Below are positions 1 through 7,650 of a DNA stretch of 11,326 bases, piece by piece (positions within the stretch are counted from its first letter, which is position 1; the number at the start of each line of letters is the position of its first letter). The position numbers were made by a program, and so were the translations under genes. This DNA comes from SKLM01 sp964421785 (GTDB lineage: Bacteria; Chloroflexota; Anaerolineae; B4-G1): contig CAYQZG010000133.1 in the NCBI GenBank assembly GCA_964421785.1, positions 1-11,326 on the forward strand, read 5' to 3'. Under the pieces are notes generated by a model. The model worked only from the letters and a program-made list of their open reading frames with translations, did not search any database and was not told the DNA's origin.

Positions 1-3000
1 GCCGGCTCGGTGGCCGCACCGTCGTACAGCCCGTATCCCACCAGCGCGTAGCTGCCTTCCGCGAGCCCCGTCGTGTCCCACGAGGCGTTGAACGTGCTCT
101 CCTCCTCCGGCGCCAGTCCGCTGAACGGGTACGTGAAGGTCTCCACCACGCTGCCGCCCTCTCCCTGGACCTCAATCACGGCGCTCCCGGTCAGATCGAC
201 GCTCCCCGTGTTCTCCAGCACCAGCGAAGCGCTGACCGTTGCGCCCGGGTCGGAGAAGGTCGGTGTGACCCTGAAGTCCTCCACCTCCGCAGACGTCACG
301 CCAAGCTGGAACAGCTGCGTGCCCCGGTCCAAGATCCGATTCTCGGCGTCCGTCAGCGTCACCTCCACGTAGTACGCCCCCGGCTCGAAACCACTGCTCT
401 CCCACCGGGGGAGGAAGGAGCCAGAGCCCGACAGGCTATCCAGCGTCTCCAGCTTCAACCCGGCCGCGGGCTCCCCCGTCGGGTACTTCTTGACCTCGGC
501 CGAGACGTGGACGTCCTCCGGCGCCCCGGTGTTCTGGAGCCAGATCTCCGTCTCTACCGTCGCGCCCTGCACGTACTCGTCGATGGTCGTCTCCATCGCC
601 GTCAGCGAGACCGGCGAGACCGTGGTGTCGATCTCGAAGCTGTAGTTCTTGTAGAACGCCACGTCGGTCGACGCGGGATCGTAAGTGAAGGGGTACATCA
701 CGATGGTCAGCCTGCTCGTACCGTCTGGGTCCTGCATCACCGTCCAGGTGTAGTCCGTCTCCGGAACCCAGGTCCCGGCTGCCTCCGGCGCTGCCGCCTG
801 CCCACCAAAGGGAGAGGTGGTGACGCGCTGGTTGATCGGGAGGTTCAGGCCGCTGTCTGTGACCATGCCGGAGCGGTCCGTCAGGATGACGTCCTGGACC
901 TTCTGGCCGGGCGGGTACTCGATGATGGCCTCATAGGTGGGGATCCGGTACTTGCCCTCGTCCAGCATCACGTCGCCGCCGGGGATCTCGACCTCATCGA
1001 ACCCCTCGTTGACCGTCACCTCGTAATCCGGCACCACCACGTCGATGGTCGCCAGCCCTGCGTGCACGATCGTCTCATCCTGCCACGCCAGAGCGCCGGT
1101 ACCGCCCTTGGGTGCGGAGCCGTACTTGGGGTCTCCGTAGAGGTTGTACTCGTAGGTCCAAAGCTGGGTGAACCCACTGCTGCTCCAGCGATCCCGTTTC
1201 AGGTCGGTGAATGCCTTGCCGACGGTCGTATTGGGCTTCCACCAGGTCTTGAAGAGGGCCTTCGCCGCCGCACGGTTGTCGTTGATCGGCGACACCTCCG
1301 TGGCCCCGATGTAGACCGCTGCGCCGCGATCCAAGAACGCCTCGGCGACGTTGCTATCCCCGCCATCGTGGGTACAGGGCGGGTTGGCCACGTGGTCCTC
1401 GTACGATCCGGTCAGGCAGGCCCATCCCAGCACCACCGGGTTTGCGCTGCCGAAGCTGACGCCCGGCGTCGGCGGCGTGGTCGTCGCGTCGCCCAGCACG
1501 TCGTCTGAGCTCAGGTCGCCCCACGAATCGGGCCCCCCGTGGCCCTGGTAGACCACCACGTCCTTCCCCGAGCTGTTGTTCCGGAACTGGGTCACCCGTT
1601 GCGAGGCCGTGATGTCCTTCCAGTGGTGCTTGGTGACCGTGAACTCCGACTTGATCTCCTTCTCCATTTCGTCCACAGAGCCGGTGAACAGCTTCTGGAT
1701 ATCCTTGTTGCCGTCGGTGCCGCTGACCAGGAAGGCGTGGGAGCGGTCGAAACTCCCGGTCAGGCTGGTCTGAATCGCGTTCGACAGATCGACCGCCTCA
1801 TTGCCGATGATGCGCCCCACGATCAGCTCCGGTGCTGCGTTGCTCCCTCCCGTGTCGGCATAGGGCAGGTCGCTCAGGTCCGCCTCCCGCGTCCTACAGG
1901 TTGAGTTCGACCAGCCGATATTCCAGCGATTCTCGCGCCAGGCAGGGACGATCTCGACCTCTCCGACGATCAGCAGGTACCCTTTCGCCGCGGTCCGGAA
2001 GTCCGCGTGCAGGCGCTTGCCCCAATCGCCATCGGTGCGGATCAGGTTCCGCAGCGTGTTCCGGTTCGTCGTCCGCAGGTAGCCCAGGACGCCGTCCCGG
2101 TCGAAGGCCAGGTGCGCCATGTCGGAGAGCACCATGTTCTCGTCCTGGAATGCGTTGTGGAGCGACAACATGCTCGGGTTCGTGACGATCAGGTAGTCGG
2201 CCTCCTTCGCCGCGTTGGCGTGCGCCGTCTTGATCGGCTCGCTGGGCGCCGACCCCGCCCCTGCCGTCGTCTTCAGCACCTCGAACGTGGCCGTCTCCTG
2301 ATACTTCGTGCTCAAGGGGCCCGAGTAGGAGAGCTTGATACGCTTGCCGACCGCGGGCGCGGGCGGGTTGTTGTGGGTCAGCACCGGGACGGCGGCCATG
2401 GTGTACTTGCGCGAACCGCCCGCTGCCAGGCTCAGCGGGTCGTCGATGTGGGTGTCAGTCCGCATAGCCGTGACGTCGAGGTCCACAGCGTAGTCGGCGC
2501 CGCCGAAGGTCCTCGAGATCGGCTGAAAGGCCGTCAGATCGTCCACGATCTCGATGTCGGTCGCCGTCGCCTGACCCTGGTTTTCGACCGTCAGCTCCAG
2601 GGCGAAGGTGTTCCCGTAGCGGAACATCTCGTGCTTCGTCACCACCAGCTTGGGACGCGACACCGGCCCGGTGTTGGCCACGTTCACGACGATCACGTCC
2701 GTGCCCACTTTGCCGTCGCCGTCCGTGGCCTGTACCCCCAGGGAGTGAGATCCCAGGGAGAAGAAGCGCGTATCCCACCAGAAGTTGATGTCCAGCGATG
2801 GGCTGACGGGGAACTGTCCGCCGCCCATCTTCTTACCGTCCACGAACCACGCCACCTCACTCCAGCCAGAGTCGTCCGATACGGTGACCCACACCGGCGT
2901 GTCGCCGTAGACGTTGGCCCCCTCCAAGGGCTGGAAGATGGTCACCTGCGGCGCTCCCAGGTCGACGAAGTTGTAGACCGGGATGGTTAGGTCGTCGATA

Positions 3001-4511
3001 ACCGTGAGTCCTGCAAGGTCATAGGCCTTGACCTCCAGCTCGAAATCCCCGTTCCCCCCCTCGCCGCTGCAGAAGACCCACTCGTACGGCGGCGAGTAGT
3101 CGGTGAACGTGAGCTCGCCTTCCAGATAGAACTCGACCTTCTCCACCCCTGTGTTGTCGTCGGCCTCAGCCCGGATCGTGACGGTCTCGCTCACCACGCC
3201 CGGGTCGAGGATGCGNNNNNNNNNNNNNNNNNNNNNNNNNNNNNNNNNNNNNNNNNNNNNNNNNNNNNNNNNNNNNNNNNNNNNNNNNNNNNNNNNNNNN
3301 NNNNNNNNNNNNNNNGTCTCCCCTGGAGCCAGGTCGATGCCCACGCTTTCCGTGGCTTCCTCCACCCCGTCGATCAGGAGGGATGCCAGGTGCCCGGCCG
3401 GGGCCAGGTCGGCGCCAACGTTCGCGATCTGGCAGCAGACCACGCTGTCGTCCGGCCAGATGTCCATGACGACCAGATCGGGCAGCTCCTCGGCGAAAGT
3501 GTCCCAGAACGCGACGCCGCCGAAGTCGTGCTCGCCGGTCTCCAGGAGCTCGTCCGGGCGGTAGGAGACGACGTTGAGGTTCTTGACGTACCCCGGGGGA
3601 TCGACCTGCGCCCCGGTGGAGAAGCTCCCCGGGGGATCGAGTTCGATCACGTGCAGGTAGGGCCACGCTTCCTCGCGATTCCACGCCAGGGTGAAGGCCC
3701 CTTCCTCGTCCGTGTTGGTCGTCGCCAAGCGGACGCGCTCGTACCCATCCTCCGGGTGCTCGTCCTCGTCGCCCCACAGCTCGACCGTCACCCCCTCCAG
3801 CGGCGCGTCCATCGCTTCCGGCTCGCCCTCGTAGACGTGGCCGCTGAAGGCGTAGGGCGCCCGGTGGTACGTGATCTCCAGCTTGGGCACCATCTCCATA
3901 TGGTCGCGGCTCTCGAACCAGCGTTCGTAGGTCGGTTCGCTCGCAGGGCCCAGGAGCAGCAGGCCCTCGTTCGACGCGGGATCGTCCACCCAATGCTGGA
4001 CGTACGAGGGGATGGACCAGGCCTTGTAGGAGCCGGTGGTGGCGTCGATATCGGCGTTGATCCCGACTTCCGAGTTGGTGGGGGTGGTGTTCCAGGTGAC
4101 GGTCGATTCGTCCCAGGCGCTGGTGAGGAAGAAAGCCGCGATGGTGACGGGGTTGGCACCCGAGGCGCCTGCAAGAAACAGGCTCAGCGTGGCGGTGTCG
4201 ACGACGGCGTCATCGGGCAGAGAGGACGTATCGAAGCGGACGAGGACGGTGGCCTGCCGGTCCTGGCCGACGACCTCGGTGGACGCATAGGCGATCTCCA
4301 GGTCGTCCTCGGGGCCGAAGGTCGTGTTCGGCTGGTCGCTGCGCACGGTGGCATCGGCGACCGCGTCCAAGGTGACGGTCGTCTGCCCCCGAGCGAGCGC
4401 GTTCTCAGGTATGTCGATGTTTTCGGTCGTTGCGGGGTAGACAGGCGCGCTCAGGGTGGTTCCCAGCGCAGCGACCAGCAGAACCGCGGAACAGGCTTTT
4501 TTCAACCACAT
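1..4511 (-). CDS. Secreted modular gingipain-like C25 cysteine peptidase (C-terminus off the left edge; interrupted by assembly gap)
   Basis: The frame opens at 4511 and stays open to the window edge, about 1,503 codons counting the gap. The start is fixed by a strong Shine-Dalgarno and an in-frame TAG just upstream. Residues 1-22 form a signal peptide (WLKK, then a hydrophobic core ending TLSA), so the product is exported. Domains in order: a DNRLRE-type module (about 45-217, with SAWDESTVTWNTTP), a carboxypeptidase-regulatory/CNA-B-like beta module (222-290), a CARDB-like module from 344 into the gap, two Ig-like modules after the gap, a DUF11/CARDB-like module, then a Peptidase_C25 domain (about 757-1130). 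In the C25 domain YQGHGG supplies catalytic His991 and GWACLTG supplies Cys1032, matching the gingipain His/Cys dyad; DLPYADTGG and VGRI are also typical. Further CARDB/Ig-like beta modules follow to the edge. Residue numbers assume a 100-base gap. It probably degrades protein outside the cell. The physiological substrate and the mode of surface anchoring cannot be seen. Confidence 0.9.
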   Translation of the reverse strand, partial: MWLKKACSAVLLVAALGTTLSAPVYPATTENIDIPENALARGQTTVTLDAVADATVRSDQPNTTFGPEDDLEIAYASTEVVGQDRQATVLVRFDTSSLPDDAVVDTATLSLFLAGASGANPVTIAAFFLTSAWDESTVTWNTTPTNSEVGINADIDATTGSYKAWSIPSYVQHWVDDPASNEGLLLLGPASEPTYERWFESRDHMEMVPKLEITYHRAPYAFSGHVYEGEPEAMDAPLEGVTVELWGDEDEHPEDGYERVRLATTNTDEEGAFTLAWNREEAWPYLHVIELDPPGSFSTGAQVDPPGYVKNLNVVSYRPDELLETGEHDFGGVAFWDTFAEELPDLVVMDIWPDDSVVCCQIANVGADLAPAGHLASLLIDGVEEATESVGIDLAPGEXXXXXXXXXXXXXXXXXXXXXXXXXXXXXXXXXXRILDPGVVSETVTIRAEADDNTGVEKVEFYLEGELTFTDYSPPYEWVFCSGEGGNGDFELEVKAYDLAGLTVIDDLTIPVYNFVDLGAPQVTIFQPLEGANVYGDTPVWVTVSDDSGWSEVAWFVDGKKMGGGQFPVSPSLDINFWWDTRFFSLGSHSLGVQATDGDGKVGTDVIVVNVANTGPVSRPKLVVTKHEMFRYGNTFALELTVENQGQATATDIEIVDDLTAFQPISRTFGGADYAVDLDVTAMRTDTHIDDPLSLAAGGSRKYTMAAVPVLTHNNPPAPAVGKRIKLSYSGPLSTKYQETATFEVLKTTAGAGSAPSEPIKTAHANAAKEADYLIVTNPSMLSLHNAFQDENMVLSDMAHLAFDRDGVLGYLRTTNRNTLRNLIRTDGDWGKRLHADFRTAAKGYLLIVGEVEIVPAWRENRWNIGWSNSTCRTREADLSDLPYADTGGSNAAPELIVGRIIGNEAVDLSNAIQTSLTGSFDRSHAFLVSGTDGNKDIQKLFTGSVDEMEKEIKSEFTVTKHHWKDITASQRVTQFRNNSSGKDVVVYQGHGGPDSWGDLSSDDVLGDATTTPPTPGVSFGSANPVVLGWACLTGSYEDHVANPPCTHDGGDSNVAEAFLDRGAAVYIGATEVSPINDNRAAAKALFKTWWKPNTTVGKAFTDLKRDRWSSSGFTQLWTYEYNLYGDPKYGSAPKGGTGALAWQDETIVHAGLATIDVVVPDYEVTVNEGFDEVEIPGGDVMLDEGKYRIPTYEAIIEYPPGQKVQDVILTDRSGMVTDSGLNLPINQRVTTSPFGGQAAAPEAAGTWVPETDYTWTVMQDPDGTSRLTIVMYPFTYDPASTDVAFYKNYSFEIDTTVSPVSLTAMETTIDEYVQGATVETEIWLQNTGAPEDVHVSAEVKKYPTGEPAAGLKLETLDSLSGSGSFLPRWESSGFEPGAYYVEVTLTDAENRILDRGTQLFQLGVTSAEVEDFRVTPTFSDPGATVSASLVLENTGSVDLTGSAVIEVQGEGGSVVETFTYPFSGLAPEEESTFNASWDTTGLAEGSYALVGYGLYDGAATEP
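3216..3315. other. Assembly gap (100 Ns) inside the protease gene
   Basis: Exactly 100 undetermined bases lie between the CARDB-like and the first Ig-like module of the C25 protease. Both flanks read in the same frame as the start codon when the gap is taken as 100 bases. However, 100 is a common placeholder for unknown length, so true size and continuity are not proven. Tandem beta-sandwich repeats at this point would be a plausible cause of the break. Confidence 0.95.
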
Positions 4512-4826
4512 CTCTGCCTCCTCGGCAGGCTATGCCTCGTTGGCCATCCAACTGGCGGGTGGTGCGATTGGGTGGCGACTCGGACCTCATCCGGGCCAAT
4601 CCCACGTGCGGCTGTGGCCTGCGTAGGGCGAAGGGCCGACACCGCTGCACATGACCGGTCACGATGGAACACGTATCGTGCGCGGGTACCACGTCACGCA
4701 GGCGTGCACGACGCTGGCGCGTCCTTGGCACCGACACGCACTCCCGGGGTCCGCTCGCTCCTTGTTCCGTGGAACCGAGGGTCTGCTGAGCGCGAGTGGA
4801 ACGGGGGAAGAACTGCCCCCATCATA
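4512..4826 (-). promoter_or_regulatory. Long leader of the protease gene with a candidate -10 element
   Basis: About 300 bp with no credible gene. At the far end, 4821-4826 reads TATGAT on the minus strand (5/6 match to the sigma-70 -10 box), but no good -35 box lies 16-18 bp upstream. If used, transcription would start near 4814 and leave a leader of about 300 nt. A small inverted repeat GTTCC-GT-GGAAC occurs at 4764-4775. I recognise no riboswitch or leader peptide here. Confidence 0.3.
4517..4523 (-). promoter_or_regulatory. Shine-Dalgarno of the C25 protease gene
   Basis: On the minus strand GAGGAGG sits 5 nt before the ATG at 4511. An in-frame TAG lies four codons further upstream, so together they fix the start codon. 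Confidence 0.85.
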
Positions 4827-4949
4827 TCACAGATTGCGCAGCTTTACCAGCCCACACTGGACCAGACTACGCAGGACCACCAAGGAGAGCTGCACTGCCA
4901 TCTTGAGGCTGTCTCGAAGCGGATCGGCGTCCGACCGCGCCCCAGAGGC

Positions 4950-5139
4950 TAGGCCAACGCTCCTGTTGAGGTACTCCTCGATCTCGTCTGCACCCATCTG
5001 GTTTCGAAGATCTCTGTCTTGGAAGAGGGTGAATCGCCGGATCCAATCGACGTCGCTTGCTCGGTGCGGATGAGTAGCCCGTGGTAGGTATGGCATCGCG
5101 GGCGCGATCGAGCAGCCTCTTCTTGCGGTGTCTCATCAT
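4950..5139 (-). pseudogene. Decayed N-terminal fragment of an integron/phage-type tyrosine recombinase
   Basis: Read on the minus strand from the ATG at 5139, which has GGAGG 6 nt upstream, the pieces are KKRLLDRARDAI...GYS in one frame, RTEQA in a second (from 5068), and DVDWIRRFTLFQDRD...MGADEIEEYLNRSV in a third (from 5054). Joined, they match the N-terminal SAM-like (core-binding) domain of integron-type integrases, whose usual pattern is HYSxRTExAYVxWIRRFxxFH...MGxxEIExFL. Two single-base deletions, one near GYS and one just before DVDW, explain both frame changes. The catalytic domain with the R-H-R-Y residues is absent: after about 4950 the resemblance stops. The intact Shine-Dalgarno shows this was once an expressed gene start. 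It is a dead relic of a mobile or integron-like element. No attI or attC site is recognisable nearby. Confidence 0.72.
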
Positions 5140-5161
5140 AATCATCCTCCGCAAATCAGAT

Positions 5162-5190
5162 TTGCGCCTTCCGATGCAGCAAGGTATAGT
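5162..5190 (+). promoter_or_regulatory. Candidate sigma-70-type promoter upstream of the folate reductase operon
   Basis: TTGCGC (5162-5167), a 17-bp spacer and TATAGT (5185-5190, 5/6 match to TATAAT) form a plausible promoter with a weak -35 box. It would give a leader of about 190 nt before the ATG at 5385. No other gene lies between, so it is the best candidate for the three-gene operon. Confidence 0.4.
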
Positions 5191-5331
5191 ATAGGAAAGC
5201 CATTCTAGACCTGTTGCTCGGTGGGGACAGGCACACCATACGGACAGAACGCGTGATGAGATACTGGAAGAAGGGATATGCAGAAGGAACTCTTGATAGC
5301 ATGCCATCAGTTGATTTCGCGCCGCAATGGG

Positions 5332-5365
5332 TCTGCATAGGATGACATCTGTGGATCTATGCAGA
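5332..5365 (+). repeat. Perfect 9-bp inverted repeat in the leader of the folate reductase operon
   Basis: TCTGCATAG (5332-5340) and CTATGCAGA (5357-5365) are exact reverse complements separated by 16 nt. The right arm ends 7 nt before the GAGG ribosome-binding site (5372-5375) of the gene starting at 5385. TATGCAGAAG, spanning most of the right arm (5358-5367), also occurs at 5277-5286. The element could be an RNA hairpin in the leader or a two-half-site operator; the sequence alone does not separate these. Confidence 0.55.
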
Positions 5366-5384
5366 AGAATCGAGGCAGAATGAC

Positions 5385-7511
5385 ATGTTAGCGCCCTATT
5401 TCACGCTTCCCCCCGACAGTCCGGAGACGTGCACACGAGATGCAGACCTTACTTCCGACGCCCTGGCGAAGCTCGGCGACCCGACGACGCTGATGGACTG
5501 CGAGTGGGCGCCGTGTCGATACAACTGCCCGGTGCACGCCGACGTCCGCGCCTACGTCGAGTTGGCCGCCATGGGACGCTGGCAGGACGCCGTCGACGTG
5601 ATCCGTGAGCACCTCCCCTTCGCCTGCGTCTGCGGCAGGATCTGCCACCATCCCTGTGAAATGAACTGCCGCCGCACCGACGTGGACGAACCGGTGGCAA
5701 TTCGGGAGATCAAGCGGTTCGCGTCGGAACGCCAGGGCGCCGCAGGCGCCACGGTTAACAGAGTTGAACAGACAGGCCCGCGCGTGGCCATCATCGGTGC
5801 GGGTCCCTCCGGCTTGGCGGCGGCCCTGGACCTGGCCAAGGCGGGGTACCGTCCCACCGTCTTCGAGAAGTCCGACGTCGCCGGAGGCACCCCCGCAACC
5901 ACGATCCCGAAGTACCGGCTCCCGCGCGACGTGCTGCAGCAGGACGTGGACTGGATCTGCGCGCACGGCGTGGAACTCGTCACGGGTTGCGAAATTGGCA
6001 CGGACAAGACCGTGAACCAGCTTCGAGCCGAGGGTTTCGAGGCCGTGCTGATTGCCACGGGGCTGGCCAAGAGCCGCATGCTCCCGCTGGACGGGAGCGA
6101 CCACCCGCGCGTGCTGCCGGTGCTCGATTTCCTTACCCGGGTGGTCTTCGATCAGCCGGTCGATATCGGCAAGCGCGTGGTCGTCATCGGCGGTGGGAAC
6201 GTGGCGATGGACGCCGCCCGCACGGCGGTGCGCATGGGCGCGGCTGTGGACGTCGTATGCCTCGAGACGCCCGAGGAGATGCCCGCGTACGAATGGGAGG
6301 TGAGCGAGGCCGCCGAAGAGGGCGTTGCCTTCACCCACCGCCGAGGTCCCGTGGCCGTCCTCGCCGGTTCCGACGGTATCACCGCGCTGCGCACGCGCGG
6401 CGTCACGCGCGTCTTCGACGAGCAGAAACGCTTTGCGCCGGCGTACGACGACAGCGACATCCGCGAGCTGCCCTGCGACACGGTCATCTTCGCCATCGGA
6501 CAGGCGCCGGACTTCGGCTTTCTGAACGACAGCGGTTTGAACCGCACGCCGTCCGGTCGCCTCGACTACAACCCAGCCACGCACGAAACGAACGTCCCCG
6601 GGGTCTTTGCCTGCGGCGAGATCGTCACGAAGCCCGGTTCCGTGGTCGAGGCCTGCGCCTCGGGACAGCGCGCGGCCGAGGCTATCCACCAGTACCTCAC
6701 GAAACAGCCGATCAGGATCGACGACACGCTGCCGCCGGTCATCGAGAAGATCGACGCCGAGACCGCGGAGCTCGTGAAGAAGGTCTCCCGCACGCCCGTG
6801 CCGGTTACGCCGCCGGACGTGCGCCGCCGCAGTTGGAGCGAGGTCGACCACAACTACGACGAGACAAGCGCCATGCGCGAAACGCGCCGCTGTATGAGCT
6901 GCGGCGGCGGCGCGGAAGTGCTGGTCGACAAGTGTGTGGCGTGCCTGACGTGTTTGCGCGTCTGCCCGTTCGACATACCGAAGGTCACGGACGTCGCGCG
7001 GATCGAATCCCACCTGTGCCAGGCGTGCGGCATGTGCGTCGCCGAATGCCCGGGCAACGCCATCATCGCCCGCGGGTGGGACGTAGGCGCGCTCGTGCGC
7101 CGGACGCGGGACGAAATTGCTGGACTGCAGGGGAGCCGCCGCATCGTGGCCTACGTGTGCGGTCACCACGCCTACGAGGCGGCGTGGAGCGGGATGCTGG
7201 AGGACACCGTGCCGGGCGTCGCGGAGATCTACCTGCCGTCCATGAGCCGGTTGTCCGCGGCCGAGATTCTGCACGCGTTGGAAAATGGGGCGGGCGGGGT
7301 GATCCTCGTAGCTTGCGCCAGTGGCGAGGACCGCTACCCCGGTACGAACGAACGGCTCCACAAGCGCGCCGCCCAGGTGCAGGCGCTGCTGCAGGAAATC
7401 GGGTTGAAGAGCGAACGAGTGCAGGTTGTTGACGAGGCCGACCGCGGACGCGCCGCCGTGCACGCCGCCATCGTCGCCGCCGCCGACCGCATCGTGGAGG
7501 CCGTGGGATGA
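5385..7511 (+). CDS. FAD/NAD(P)-dependent iron-sulfur oxidoreductase: GltD-like + 2x[4Fe-4S] ferredoxin + MvhD-like tail (electron donor to MetVF)
   Basis: The 708-aa protein starts at an ATG with GAGG 9 nt upstream. Residues 30-115 are the GltD-type N-terminal iron-sulfur domain (C39, C44, C48; CVCGRICHHPCEMNC at 81-95). Residues 131-440 carry the two Rossmann folds of the pyridine-nucleotide-disulfide class: FAD motif IGAGPSG (137-143), NAD(P) motif VIGGGNVAMD (267-276), and a second FAD contact at VFACGEI (407-413). Residues 503-560 hold two [4Fe-4S] motifs (C517/C520/C523/C527 and C545/C548/C551/C555). Residues 585-690 resemble MvhD/FlpD, the hydrogenase iron-sulfur subunit, but keep only C592 and C644 at cluster-ligand positions. 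This layout suggests NAD(P)H -> FAD -> [4Fe-4S] electron transfer in the cytoplasm. The next genes are metV (139 bp downstream) and metF, so the likely acceptor is the MetV/MetF methylene-THF reductase. The electron-donating role is inferred from context; NADH or NADPH preference cannot be read. It could instead be an NfnB-like or glutamate-synthase-small-subunit-like protein with another partner. Confidence 0.9.
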   Translation: MLAPYFTLPPDSPETCTRDADLTSDALAKLGDPTTLMDCEWAPCRYNCPVHADVRAYVELAAMGRWQDAVDVIREHLPFACVCGRICHHPCEMNCRRTDVDEPVAIREIKRFASERQGAAGATVNRVEQTGPRVAIIGAGPSGLAAALDLAKAGYRPTVFEKSDVAGGTPATTIPKYRLPRDVLQQDVDWICAHGVELVTGCEIGTDKTVNQLRAEGFEAVLIATGLAKSRMLPLDGSDHPRVLPVLDFLTRVVFDQPVDIGKRVVVIGGGNVAMDAARTAVRMGAAVDVVCLETPEEMPAYEWEVSEAAEEGVAFTHRRGPVAVLAGSDGITALRTRGVTRVFDEQKRFAPAYDDSDIRELPCDTVIFAIGQAPDFGFLNDSGLNRTPSGRLDYNPATHETNVPGVFACGEIVTKPGSVVEACASGQRAAEAIHQYLTKQPIRIDDTLPPVIEKIDAETAELVKKVSRTPVPVTPPDVRRRSWSEVDHNYDETSAMRETRRCMSCGGGAEVLVDKCVACLTCLRVCPFDIPKVTDVARIESHLCQACGMCVAECPGNAIIARGWDVGALVRRTRDEIAGLQGSRRIVAYVCGHHAYEAAWSGMLEDTVPGVAEIYLPSMSRLSAAEILHALENGAGGVILVACASGEDRYPGTNERLHKRAAQVQALLQEIGLKSERVQVVDEADRGRAAVHAAIVAAADRIVEAVG

Positions 7512-7631
7512 ATCATGAACAAGGGAACGGAGCGGCGCAGAGACGGAGAGAGTACACAAAGCCGTTGAGGGATAGGGACGAGGCCGGGCGGCATGGGGCT
7601 TTCCTACCAACCCCCACCTCGCACCCATCAC

Positions 7632-7650
7632 CTCTCTTGAGGAGAGTACT
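7632..7650 (+). promoter_or_regulatory. metV ribosome-binding site within a small inverted repeat
   Basis: GGAG at 7641-7644 lies 6 nt before the metV ATG. It sits in CTCTC-TTGAG-GAGAG (7632-7646), a 5-bp perfect inverted repeat that could partly hide the ribosome-binding site. The rest of the 139-bp spacer (7512-7631) holds no recognisable gene, promoter or strong terminator, so read-through from the upstream gene is likely. Confidence 0.4.

Noticed and set aside
507..1508. A 333-codon plus-strand frame across the protease gene
   Set aside because: It lies opposite the C25 peptidase domain, whose catalytic His and Cys are in the minus-strand frame. The antisense translation has no domain and the typical Arg/Val/Gly-rich bias of a shadow.
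3166..3993. A 275-codon minus-strand frame across the N gap
   Set aside because: It is in a different frame from the protease and consists of Arg/Gly/Pro-rich shadow sequence. The protease frame gives clear domains on both sides of the gap.
4764..4775. GTTCC-GT-GGAAC as a transcription terminator
   Set aside because: The stem is only 5 bp and has no T-run on either strand, so it is not a convincing intrinsic terminator.
3390..4952. A 520-codon plus-strand frame covering the protease N-terminus and the leader
   Set aside because: It is antisense to the DNRLRE and CARDB-like modules, has no recognisable domain and ends in non-coding DNA.
4867..5307. A 146-codon minus-strand gene containing the integrase-like start
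   Set aside because: The part upstream of 5145 has no homology I recognise, and a Shine-Dalgarno marks an internal start at 5139. Past about 5070 the integrase match leaves this frame.
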